NCBI GenBank assembly: GCA_016795545.1
Contig: JAEUGX010000081.1
Coordinates: 1-64,000 of the forward strand
Direction of reading: 5' to 3'
Length of the DNA: 64,000 nucleotides
From: Opitutaceae bacterium
GTDB lineage: Bacteria > Verrucomicrobiota > Verrucomicrobiia > Opitutales > Opitutaceae
The position numbers were made by a program, and so were the translations under genes. This document shows positions 56,960 through 64,000 of this stretch, piece by piece. Position 1 is the first letter of the stretch. Each line of letters begins with the position of its first letter. The notes under the pieces are model-generated. The model was given only the letters and a program-made list of their open reading frames with translations. It had not been told where the DNA came from and made no database searches.

Positions 56960-58543
56960 ATGTTGACCGTCATCGCAGCCGCCGAGTCCGTTGTTCCCGC
57001 CGCCTCGGCGGAGCCGTATCTGTGGGCGCTGGTCGGGGCCGGGCTGGTCGGGGTGGCGGGTGGATTTGTGGCGGTGTGGTTTGTCATGCGGCAGGCCCGG
57101 CGGTTGGCGGAGCAGAGTGCGCAGGCGCACCTGGAGCTGGCGAAGCGCGAGGCGGCGGTGGCGTCGCAGGAGCTGATCAGCCAAGCCGAGGAGGATATCC
57201 GGGCCCGCGAGGCGGAGATGAACCGGGATTTCGACCGACGGAAGATCGAGGTGGAGCTGATGCTCCGCGAGATCCGCTCGCACGAGGAGTCGCTGGCGCT
57301 GCTGGACTACCAGCTGGAGCAGCGCCAGGAGCGGCTGGCGCGCGAGGCGAGCGCGATCAAGCAGGCGCGCGACGCGATGCGGGACCTCTCGAAGAGCCTC
57401 CGCAAGCGGCTGGAGGGGGTGGCGTCGCTCGACGGCGAGGAGATCCGCAAGCAGCTGCGGGAGGAGGTGACCTTCGAGTGCCAGGAGGAGCTGCGGGCCC
57501 TGCGCAAGGAGCTGCTGGAAAAATCGGAGCAGGAGCTGGTCCACGAGGGCAAACGGATCCTGGTCACGGCGATGCAGCGCCTGGCGAGCAAGCCCAACAA
57601 CGACATCACGGCCGCGATCGTGCAGCTGCCGAGCGAGGAGATGAAGGGGCGCATCATCGGCCGCGAGGGACGCAACATCAAGTCGTTCGAGGCCGCGACC
57701 GGCACGACGCTGCTGATCGACGAGTCGCCGCAGATGGTGCTGATCTCGTCGTTCGACCCCGTGCGCCGCGAAATCGCCAAGCTGGCGCTCGAGGGCCTGC
57801 TGCGGGACGGGCGCATCCACCCGGCGAGCATCGAGGACTACGTCAACCGGGCGCGCCAGGAGCTGGACCTGCACGTGGCGCAGATCGGGGAGGAGGCCGT
57901 GGACCGCCTGAAGATCTCCGGCCTGCATCCCGAGATCATCAAGCTGCTCGGCAAGCTGCGCTTCCGCTTCTCGTACACCCAAAACGTGCTCGACCACTCG
58001 ATCGAGGTGGCGCAGCTGTGCTCGATGCTGGCGTCGGAGATCGGGCTGGAGCCCAACGTCGCCAAGCGCGCCGGGCTGCTGCACGACATCGGCAAGTCGA
58101 TCGAGGGCGAGTACGAGGGCAGCCACGCGCTGATCGGCGCGGACTTCATCCGGCGGTACGGCGAGACCACGATCGTGGTGAACGCCGTCGCCGCGCATCA
58201 CGAGGAGGTCAAGCCGGAGACCGTCTATGCGGGTCTGGTGATCCTGGCCGACACCATCTCCGCATCGCGCCCGGGCGCGCGGGCCGAGTCGATGACTTCC
58301 TACCTGGAGCGGCTCGGCCGCCTGGAGAAGCTGGCGATGACCATGCCCGGCGTGCAGCAGGCCTTCGCGATCCAGGCCGGACGCGAGGTGCGGGTCGTCG
58401 TGCAGCCCAGCGTCGTCACGGACGAGCAGGCCTGCCAGCTGGCCAAGACGCTGCGGCAGAAGATCGAGCAGGAGCTCGACTACCCCAGCACGATCAAGGT
58501 CACCGTGATCCGCGAGCAGCGGTACTCGGAGACGGCAACCTAA
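56960..58543 (+). CDS. rny: Ribonuclease Y
   Basis: A 527-residue membrane-anchored endoribonuclease from the ATG at 56,960. One N-terminal helix (PYLWALVGAGLVGVAGGFVA) is followed by a long coiled coil (about 45-190), the KH domain with GRIIGREGRNIKSFEAATG, and the HD domain with VLDHSIEVAQLCSML and AGLLHDIGKSIEGEYEGSHA. The C-terminal RNase Y block has TISASRPGAR. It initiates mRNA decay at the inner membrane. Having both RNase Y and RNase E/G in one genome is notable but known. Length is normal for the family. Confidence 0.96.
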   Translation: MLTVIAAAESVVPAASAEPYLWALVGAGLVGVAGGFVAVWFVMRQARRLAEQSAQAHLELAKREAAVASQELISQAEEDIRAREAEMNRDFDRRKIEVELMLREIRSHEESLALLDYQLEQRQERLAREASAIKQARDAMRDLSKSLRKRLEGVASLDGEEIRKQLREEVTFECQEELRALRKELLEKSEQELVHEGKRILVTAMQRLASKPNNDITAAIVQLPSEEMKGRIIGREGRNIKSFEAATGTTLLIDESPQMVLISSFDPVRREIAKLALEGLLRDGRIHPASIEDYVNRARQELDLHVAQIGEEAVDRLKISGLHPEIIKLLGKLRFRFSYTQNVLDHSIEVAQLCSMLASEIGLEPNVAKRAGLLHDIGKSIEGEYEGSHALIGADFIRRYGETTIVVNAVAAHHEEVKPETVYAGLVILADTISASRPGARAESMTSYLERLGRLEKLAMTMPGVQQAFAIQAGREVRVVVQPSVVTDEQACQLAKTLRQKIEQELDYPSTIKVTVIREQRYSETAT

Positions 58544-58635
58544 GGTTTCCGGGATAAGTTTTAAGTTGTAGAACGACCCCGAGCCGGTTGCCGTTGACTG
58601 AAGCCCGATCCCTCGCGCTCCTGCATTTTTCCGCC

Positions 58636-58989
58636 ATGCCCGACCCGAAGATCCTCGAGACGTTCCCGAACCCGGCGCCGCACCGGGACTACGTGATCGA
58701 GCACACGCACCACGAGTTCACGTCGCTCTGCCCGATGACGGGGCACCCGGATTTCGCCGACATCACGGTGCGGTACGTGCCGGACCGGAAGTGCGTGGAG
58801 TTGAAGTCGCTGAAGCTGTACTTTCACGCCTTCCGCAACGAGGGCATCTTCTTCGAGGCGGCGACGAACCGGATCTGCGACGACCTTGGTGCTGCGCTGA
58901 AGCCCCGGTCGCTCATGATCGTGGCCAACTGGAAGGCGCGCGGCGGCTTCACCTCGGTGATCACGGCCGACTGGAAGCGGCGGCGCTGA
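58636..58989 (+). CDS. queF: QueF, NADPH-dependent 7-cyano-7-deazaguanine reductase
   Basis: A 117-residue short (unimodular) QueF. HEFTSLCPMTGHPDFADITV supplies the active-site Cys32 and Asp39, and ELKSLKLYFHAFRNEGIFFE the QueF NADPH/substrate motif. It reduces preQ0 to preQ1 in queuosine biosynthesis. The ATG at 58,636 sits right before the conserved start; upstream in-frame ATG-like codons would only add polar residues. It follows rny by 92 bp and precedes the exonuclease-like gene by 28 bp. Confidence 0.95.
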   Translation: MPDPKILETFPNPAPHRDYVIEHTHHEFTSLCPMTGHPDFADITVRYVPDRKCVELKSLKLYFHAFRNEGIFFEAATNRICDDLGAALKPRSLMIVANWKARGGFTSVITADWKRRR

Positions 58990-59017
58990 CTCCGGACCGG
59001 CCGGCGCCTGCGGGACC

Positions 59018-59692
59018 ATGCACTGGACCGACGTGCCGATCCACTTCATCGACTTCGAGGGCAGCGCGGCCTCGGGGATCCTGGAGTTCGGGGTGGTGAC
59101 CTTGCGCTGCGGGACAGTGGCCGAGACCCGGACCCGCCTGTGCCGGGCCACCGGCCGGATCACGGAGGAGGACACGGCGGTGCACCGGCTGGACGAGGCG
59201 GTGTTGCGGAGGGCGGCGCCGTTTGCCGACGAGTGGGAGTATTTCGCCCGGCTGCGGGAAAGCGGGCCGCTGGCGGCGCATTTTGCGCAGGCGGAGAACC
59301 ACCTGATCCGGACGACCTGGGCCTACCCGCGCAGCGCGCCCGATTTCGCGCGGCCCGGCCGGATGGCGACCGAGTGGGGGCCGTGGATCGACACGGGGCG
59401 CCTGTATCCGCAGCTGCGGCCGGGGCTCGGCGAGGGCCGGCTCGAGGTGCTGGTGGCGGCGGCGGGGCTCCAAGCCGCGCTGGACGCGGCGGCGGCGGAG
59501 CATTGCCCGCCGGACCGGCGGTTCTACCACGCGGCGCTCTATGACGCGCTGGGCGGGGCGCTGCTGCTGGCGGAGCTGCTGCGCCGGCCCGAGCTCGGGT
59601 CGGCGACGATCCCCTGGCTGCTGCAGATGAGCACGCTCGACGGCGGGAAGCGGCAGGCGTTGCAGCAAGGCGACCTGTTCGGAGGCGGCTGA
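59018..59692 (+). CDS. DEDD-type 3'-5' exonuclease-like protein
   Basis: A 224-residue protein. VPIHFIDFEGSAASGILEFG is an exo I motif (DxE), TEEDTAVHRLDEAVL is in the position of the second DnaQ region, and HFAQAENHLIRTTW and FYHAALYDALGGALLLAELL stand for exo II and exo III with the final His/Asp. It resembles DnaQ/exonuclease-fold proteins found in Verrucomicrobiota with a divergent second motif (AQAEN in place of AHNxxFD). It probably degrades or proofreads nucleic acid. Its function beyond the fold is not established. Confidence 0.75.
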   Translation: MHWTDVPIHFIDFEGSAASGILEFGVVTLRCGTVAETRTRLCRATGRITEEDTAVHRLDEAVLRRAAPFADEWEYFARLRESGPLAAHFAQAENHLIRTTWAYPRSAPDFARPGRMATEWGPWIDTGRLYPQLRPGLGEGRLEVLVAAAGLQAALDAAAAEHCPPDRRFYHAALYDALGGALLLAELLRRPELGSATIPWLLQMSTLDGGKRQALQQGDLFGGG

Positions 59693-59707
59693 CGCTGGCG
59701 CGGCGGA

Positions 59708-60487
59708 TCAGGGTTCGAGCGGGTAGCGTTTGAGTCCGGTCAGCTGGGCGCAGGTCCGCAGGACGAAGAGCGGATTGTAGACCAGGTAGCGGCGCCAGAG
59801 GCGGCGCGGCTCGGCGCCGAGCCGGAACAGCCACTCGAGGCCCCCGCGCTGCATCCAGCGCGGGGCCTGGGGCACGCGGCCGGTGTGGAAGTCGAAGGCG
59901 GCGCCCACGCCGAGCAGCAGCCCGGCGTCGAGCGTCGGGGCGAACTCGGCCATGAAGCGCTCCTGCTTCGGGGTGCCCAGGCCCACCCACACGACGTCGG
60001 GTTGGCGGGCGGCGACGTCGGCGCGGAGGGCGGCGGCCTCGTCGGCCGACAGCGGGCGGTAGGGCGGCGTGAAGGTGCCGACCACCTGCAGGCCGGGAAA
60101 GCGGGCCGTCAGGCGCTGGTGCAGGAGTCCGGCCACGCCGGGGGCGCCGCCGTAGAAGTAGTGGGTCAGGCCGACGGCCCGGCCGGCGTCGCAGACGGCC
60201 AGCATGAGGTCGGGACCGTAGACCCGCGTGACCGTGCGCCCGGCCCGGCGTCCGAGCCAGACCAGCGGCATGCCGTCGGGGGTGGTGAGGTAGGAGCGGT
60301 TGAAGATGGCGCGCAGCGACGGATCGCGGCGCGCCTCGCCCACGCCGTTGGAGGTGCCGAGGCATACGTAGCCGCGTCGCCGGCGCCCGCGCGCGGCCAG
60401 GACCAGGTCGCGGGCCTGGTCGAGCGTCAGCGCGGACACGCCGACGCCGAGGACATTGGAGCGCTCGGGCGGATTCACGGGCGGCAT
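59708..60487 (-). CDS. WecG/TagA/CpsF-family glycosyltransferase
   Basis: A 259-residue GT26 enzyme. YVCLGTSNGVGEARRDPSLR followed by SYLTTPDGMPLVWLGRR is the family's active-site block, HYFYGGAPGVAG follows, and DVVWVGLGTPKQERFMAEF is the conserved C-terminal core. It transfers N-acetylmannosamine(uronate) or a related sugar from UDP onto undecaprenyl-PP-linked acceptors in exopolysaccharide or teichoic-type synthesis. Its presence near the exosortase matches other exosortase-linked EPS loci. Confidence 0.93.
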   Translation of the reverse strand: MPPVNPPERSNVLGVGVSALTLDQARDLVLAARGRRRRGYVCLGTSNGVGEARRDPSLRAIFNRSYLTTPDGMPLVWLGRRAGRTVTRVYGPDLMLAVCDAGRAVGLTHYFYGGAPGVAGLLHQRLTARFPGLQVVGTFTPPYRPLSADEAAALRADVAARQPDVVWVGLGTPKQERFMAEFAPTLDAGLLLGVGAAFDFHTGRVPQAPRWMQRGGLEWLFRLGAEPRRLWRRYLVYNPLFVLRTCAQLTGLKRYPLEP

Positions 60488-60580
60488 CCTGGATGAACGG
60501 GGGCGGGCAGGGCGAGATTTTAGCCCTCGGGCGGCGGGCTTTGGTCTTTTCGTCCGTGCCGGGGGCCTTTACTGAAGATC

Positions 60581-62140
60581 ATGCATCCACGAATTGCGGC
60601 GGGAATGTTGGCGGCGGCGCTGGTGCTGGCCGGTTGTCGGAAGCAGGAAACCCCCCAGGCGGCGGCGGTTGTCGCCGAGAAGCCGCGGCCGGCGACGGTC
60701 GAGGTGGTGAAGGAGAGCGAGCGCAGCCCGCATTTCCGGGCGGTGACCAGCCAGCTCGAGCTGGGCGGCACTTTATTCGGCTACGCCGACGTCGACGGCG
60801 ACGTCCTGAAGGTGGCGGGTTACCTGCAGACTATTTTCGGCGAAGTCGCGAAGATCCAGCCGGAGGCGGCGGTCCTCGGCCGGCAGGATTTTGCCGAGAT
60901 GGCCCGGATCCTCGGGCTCACGGACATCAAGGCGCTGGGCCTGAGCTCGGTGCCGGACGGCACCGGCTACTTCCGCAACCGGGTGTTCGTCTATGCGCCC
61001 GGCGAACGGCGCGGGCTGCTGGCGGGGCTCGGCGGGCCGCCGAAGCCCTTTGCGCGGCTCGACCTGGCGCCGGCCGGCACGGACGTCTACAGCGAGGCCG
61101 AGCTGGATCTGGCGGAGATCTACGCCACCATCCGGGAGCTGGTCCGGAAGTCCGCCGGCGAAGAGGCGTCGAATCTCATGGAGGGTGCGCTGCGCCAGGC
61201 CGGCGAGAAGGCGGCGATTTCGCTGCTCGGGCTGATCCAGGGCTGGAAGGGGCATTCGGTCCTGGTGCTGCGGACCGACCCGGAGCGGAACCTGACGCTG
61301 CCGGGGGAGAACGGCCTGACGGTGCCATATTTCTCGATGCTGCTGGGCATCGACGGTATCGCGCCTGCGCTCGAAAAGGCGCTCCAGGCCTCGCCGCTGC
61401 TGGCGATGCGGGAGGAGGGCGGGGTGAAGGCCTTCGCGATGAGGCAGCGGCTGCCGATCGAAGACGTCAGTCCGGTCCTGGCGATCGAGGGCTCGACGCT
61501 CTATTTCGCCACGTCCCCGGGTTTCCTCGCCGTGTGCCTGCAGCGCAAGGGAGGACTGGCGCGGGAAGCGGCCTTCACGGAGGCCGTGGCGCAGGTCGGC
61601 GCGGAAGGAAACGGGCTGGCCTACGTCAGCCCCCGGTTCTTCCGGCGCTTCCGGCAGCTCACGGAACTCAACCCCGGGCAGCCGGCCGAGGTCCGGCGCG
61701 TCCTGGAAATGATGGTTTCACTGGTGCCGCCGGTGGACCGCCCGCTGGTCAGCATTCGCACCAACCTGCCGGAAGGCATCCTGGTGCGTTCCTACCAGAA
61801 TCGTTCCCTGAAGCAGGACGTGGCGGTCATGGCGGTGTACAATCCGGCGTCGATCGGCCTGATGGCGGCGATGGCGATTCCGGCGTTCCAGAAGGTGCGC
61901 ACGGCCTCGCAGGAGAAAGCCGTCCTGAACAACCTGCGCCAGCTCGCGGCGGCTGCCGACCAGTATTATCTGGAGAATGGCGTCGACCAAGCCACTTACG
62001 ACCAGCTGGTCGGTCCGGACAAATATATCCGCACGATCCAGGCGGTCGCCGGCGAGGACTACCGGAACCTGGAATTCAAGCTGGGCCGGCGGCTGGAGGT
62101 CACGCTGGGTTCAGGCAAGGTGGTGGGTTACGATCCGTGA
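60581..62140 (+). CDS. Lipoprotein with pseudopilin-like C-terminal segment
   Basis: A 519-residue protein. The lipobox LVLAGCRK places lipidation at Cys19. Residues 30 to about 420 form an unrecognised alpha/beta region with two similar-looking halves (LFGYADVDGDVLKVAGYL; FSMLLGIDGIAPALEKAL). From about 425 the sequence reads like a type IV pilin/GspG core: MAAMAIPAFQKVRTASQEKA, NNLRQLAAAADQYYLENG, KYIRTIQAVAGEDY. A prepilin-type segment is normally N-terminal; here it is internal and follows a lipoprotein head. It may tether a pilus-like subunit to the outer membrane, but this is inference. The gene is monocistronic. Confidence 0.7.
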   Translation: MHPRIAAGMLAAALVLAGCRKQETPQAAAVVAEKPRPATVEVVKESERSPHFRAVTSQLELGGTLFGYADVDGDVLKVAGYLQTIFGEVAKIQPEAAVLGRQDFAEMARILGLTDIKALGLSSVPDGTGYFRNRVFVYAPGERRGLLAGLGGPPKPFARLDLAPAGTDVYSEAELDLAEIYATIRELVRKSAGEEASNLMEGALRQAGEKAAISLLGLIQGWKGHSVLVLRTDPERNLTLPGENGLTVPYFSMLLGIDGIAPALEKALQASPLLAMREEGGVKAFAMRQRLPIEDVSPVLAIEGSTLYFATSPGFLAVCLQRKGGLAREAAFTEAVAQVGAEGNGLAYVSPRFFRRFRQLTELNPGQPAEVRRVLEMMVSLVPPVDRPLVSIRTNLPEGILVRSYQNRSLKQDVAVMAVYNPASIGLMAAMAIPAFQKVRTASQEKAVLNNLRQLAAAADQYYLENGVDQATYDQLVGPDKYIRTIQAVAGEDYRNLEFKLGRRLEVTLGSGKVVGYDP

Positions 62141-62239
62141 AGGTGGATTTCCTCCCGGGCCGGATTGCCGGCGATCCGGCGGAAAACCGCGGGGAGCATG
62201 CAGCGGGCGGCTTCCGCCATTCCCCGGAGTGCGTCCGGC

Positions 62240-63892
62240 TTAACGGGCGAGCAAGTCGTTCCGGACGTAGAGTCGGAGCGGCTCCTGTCGGCTGACCAGA
62301 GTGTAGGACCGGGTGACCAGGTCGTGCAGGGCGGGGAAGATCTCGTGGCCGTAGCGGTCGCGGTCGTGCAGGATGAAGTCGGCGGGGCCGGTGGCATCGA
62401 GGAAGAAGGCCGGCCGGCCGGCCTCAAGGTCGGCCAGGAAGCGAGCCCGGTAGTAATCGCGCTGCGGGTGGACGTTGATCTGGGCTTCGGCGAGGGCTTC
62501 GCGCGTGGCCTGAGGCAGCTGGGTCTCAACATACACCTCGGGCCGCCACCCCCAGATCGCGAGCGTGTCACCCGGGCGTTTCACGTGGTTGATGAACGCC
62601 ACGACGCGGTCGCGCGGCCCAGCCGCCGGCACGAGCCGGGACAAGTCGTGGCGGTCCCACGCGCGGTCAACGAGCGGGGCGCCCGCGCCCACGCCGAGGA
62701 ACAACGTCCACCAGAGGACGGGGCGCCGGCTCCGGGCGATGAGCGGGCCGAAGGTGATGGCGGCCAGGAGCGCCAGCGGCAGCGGGAGAAAGAGCAGGTA
62801 GTGGGGGTAAAGCCGGCCCGGCACGACGACGGCCAGGTACGCGGCCAGGACCAGCGACCAGCCCAGCAGGAGGCTGCGCCAAGGGGGGCGGCTCCGGCAG
62901 GCGGTGCCGACCGCGACCAGCAGGAGCAGGCCGAGCTGGAAGGCGCTGAATCCCCAGGAGAATCCGCTGAGGTGGGCGAGCAGTTCGAGCGGCGACGTGT
63001 CGGGCAGGCGTCCGGCGCCTGCGTAAAACAGGTTGTGCACCCAGTAGGACTCGTAGAAGTCGGCGCCGTGGCCGCTGGCTCCGAGAGCCAGCAGCATGCC
63101 GCCGGCCCCGGCGACGACGCCCGCCGCCAGCCCGGCGGCGTCGGCAAGCTTCCGGCGCCGGTCCGTCGGCTGGAAGAGCAGCCAGGTCAGGACGGCGCTC
63201 CCGAGCGCGGCGCCGAGTGGGATCACCTGGAACTTGCTGAAAGGCAGCAGGCCGAGAACGCCGCCGCCGGCGGCCAGGCGAGCGCGCCGGGTCACGAGCC
63301 CCTCGGCGGAGAACGCCGTCAGCAGGAGCCAGGCGGCGAGGGCGCAGAGGAACACCGGCGCGGATTCGCTGCTGTAGGGCACGAAGTCCCAGAACAGGAG
63401 GCAGGCATAAAACGCCGCCAGCGGCAGCACGAGGAGCCGGGCGGGCCGGTCGCCGTGGAGGTGCCGCAGGCTGAGGTAGGCCAGGACGACGGTGCCCCAC
63501 TGCAGCAGGAGCGCGACCAGCCTGCCGGCGGCAAAGTCGACCGGAGTCCCGAGCAGGCCCGGCAGGGTCAGGGGCAGGACGACCAGCGGGCCGGAGGTGG
63601 TGGCGTCGAGCCACCCGAGTTCGCCGCGGGCCAGGATGGTGAGGGCGCCGGCGAGGAACTGGGCCTCGTCGGGATTGACCGGGCGGAAATGAAAAATCGC
63701 CGGCCAGCGGAGGGCGAACATGGCGCCGAGCAGGAGGAGCGCGAATGCCGTCGGGTGCCGCAGCCGGGACCAGCCGGAGGACCCGGCGGGCGAGGGGAAG
63801 GCGGCGACGGCCAGCCAGGCGGCGAGGGCCGTCAGCGCCGCGGTCCAGTAGGCCCACGGAGGAAAGCCGAGCGCGCGCAGGAAATCGGTCAT
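62240..63892 (-). CDS. Polytopic membrane glycosyltransferase, GT39/ArnT-like
   Basis: A 550-residue protein from the ATG at 63,892 with about 11 helices. The first periplasmic loop has FRPVNPDEAQFLAGALTILA, the acidic motif typical of GT-C (PMT/ArnT-type) enzymes using polyprenyl-phosphate sugars, then FVPYSSESAPVFLCALAAWL. The last about 130 residues form a soluble periplasmic domain (HVKRPGDTLAIWGWRPEVYV, FFLDATGPADFILHDRDRYG). It transfers a sugar to a lipid or glycan on the periplasmic face. It is convergent with the lipoprotein gene. Confidence 0.87.
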   Translation of the reverse strand: MTDFLRALGFPPWAYWTAALTALAAWLAVAAFPSPAGSSGWSRLRHPTAFALLLLGAMFALRWPAIFHFRPVNPDEAQFLAGALTILARGELGWLDATTSGPLVVLPLTLPGLLGTPVDFAAGRLVALLLQWGTVVLAYLSLRHLHGDRPARLLVLPLAAFYACLLFWDFVPYSSESAPVFLCALAAWLLLTAFSAEGLVTRRARLAAGGGVLGLLPFSKFQVIPLGAALGSAVLTWLLFQPTDRRRKLADAAGLAAGVVAGAGGMLLALGASGHGADFYESYWVHNLFYAGAGRLPDTSPLELLAHLSGFSWGFSAFQLGLLLLVAVGTACRSRPPWRSLLLGWSLVLAAYLAVVVPGRLYPHYLLFLPLPLALLAAITFGPLIARSRRPVLWWTLFLGVGAGAPLVDRAWDRHDLSRLVPAAGPRDRVVAFINHVKRPGDTLAIWGWRPEVYVETQLPQATREALAEAQINVHPQRDYYRARFLADLEAGRPAFFLDATGPADFILHDRDRYGHEIFPALHDLVTRSYTLVSRQEPLRLYVRNDLLAR

Positions 63893-63977
63893 GGGCGGTC
63901 CGGGTTCGGGGGGCGGAAGACGGACGCCCGGGACGAGGAGCTCCGGCGGCGGGATCCGCGGTCCGGGGGCATCCGCA

Positions 63978-64000
63978 TCAGAACCACTTCTTCTTCTTCA
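63978..64000 (-). CDS. C-terminal fragment of a gene cut by the right edge
   Basis: On the minus strand the last seven codons before the edge read KKKKWF followed by TGA. This lysine-rich end with a terminal aromatic pair is a common C-terminus for proteins of this group of bacteria, suggesting a real gene whose body lies beyond the window. Its identity cannot be determined. Confidence 0.4.

Overview
The window is a chromosomal segment of a GC-rich, Gram-negative, diderm bacterium. My best guess is Verrucomicrobiota, in or near Opitutaceae. That is an inference from gene content: large TonB-dependent receptors with a FecI/FecR pair, an exosortase fused to EpsI, a bacillithiol gene set, RNase Y and RNase E/G together, a DUF5069 protein, and start sites with little Shine-Dalgarno sequence. 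I see no phage, insertion sequence, CRISPR array, rRNA or tRNA. About 50 protein genes are supported, mostly tightly packed, many with ATGA or GTGA overlaps.

1-8,002 is a catabolic island. Two HpcH/HpaI-type aldolases (one cut by the left edge) bracket a NanM-like kelch protein coupled to an MFS transporter, a GntR-type regulator with a sugar-binding-like domain, an SGNH hydrolase and an amidohydrolase. The set suits import and breakdown of a modified sugar acid; the substrate is not visible. 8,144-15,160 is a redox/stress block: SDR and thioredoxin genes facing a TetR regulator with matching operator-like sites, a NarL-type response regulator, PerR-KatG, and a secreted PHP phosphoesterase.

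15,165-22,259 is a probable minus-strand operon: a secreted PIG-L deacetylase, a 52-residue membrane protein, a sodium/solute symporter, a very short BshC-like protein, BshB1 and BshA. This looks like bacillithiol synthesis with a reduced last enzyme. 22,386-29,049 holds a DUF2911 protein, an oversized pyruvate:ferredoxin oxidoreductase, a MazG-like protein and a cupin.

29,065-37,248 is a FecR / ECF sigma / TonB-receptor signalling locus with two paralogous receptors in tandem; only the first has the signalling (STN) domain. 37,466-46,369 holds DUF5069, a J-domain/polyproline/PEGA membrane protein, a 741-bp gene-poor stretch, a hybrid histidine kinase, RNase E/G and RodA.

46,387-63,892 is a surface-polysaccharide region: O-antigen ligase, GT2, HAD-type hydrolase, methyltransferase, Wzx flippase, GT1, GT9, exosortase-EpsI fusion, WecG-type and GT39-type glycosyltransferases. 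It is interrupted by housekeeping genes (rny, queF, a DEDD exonuclease-like protein) and a lipoprotein with a pseudopilin-like tail. The right edge cuts the end of one more minus-strand gene.
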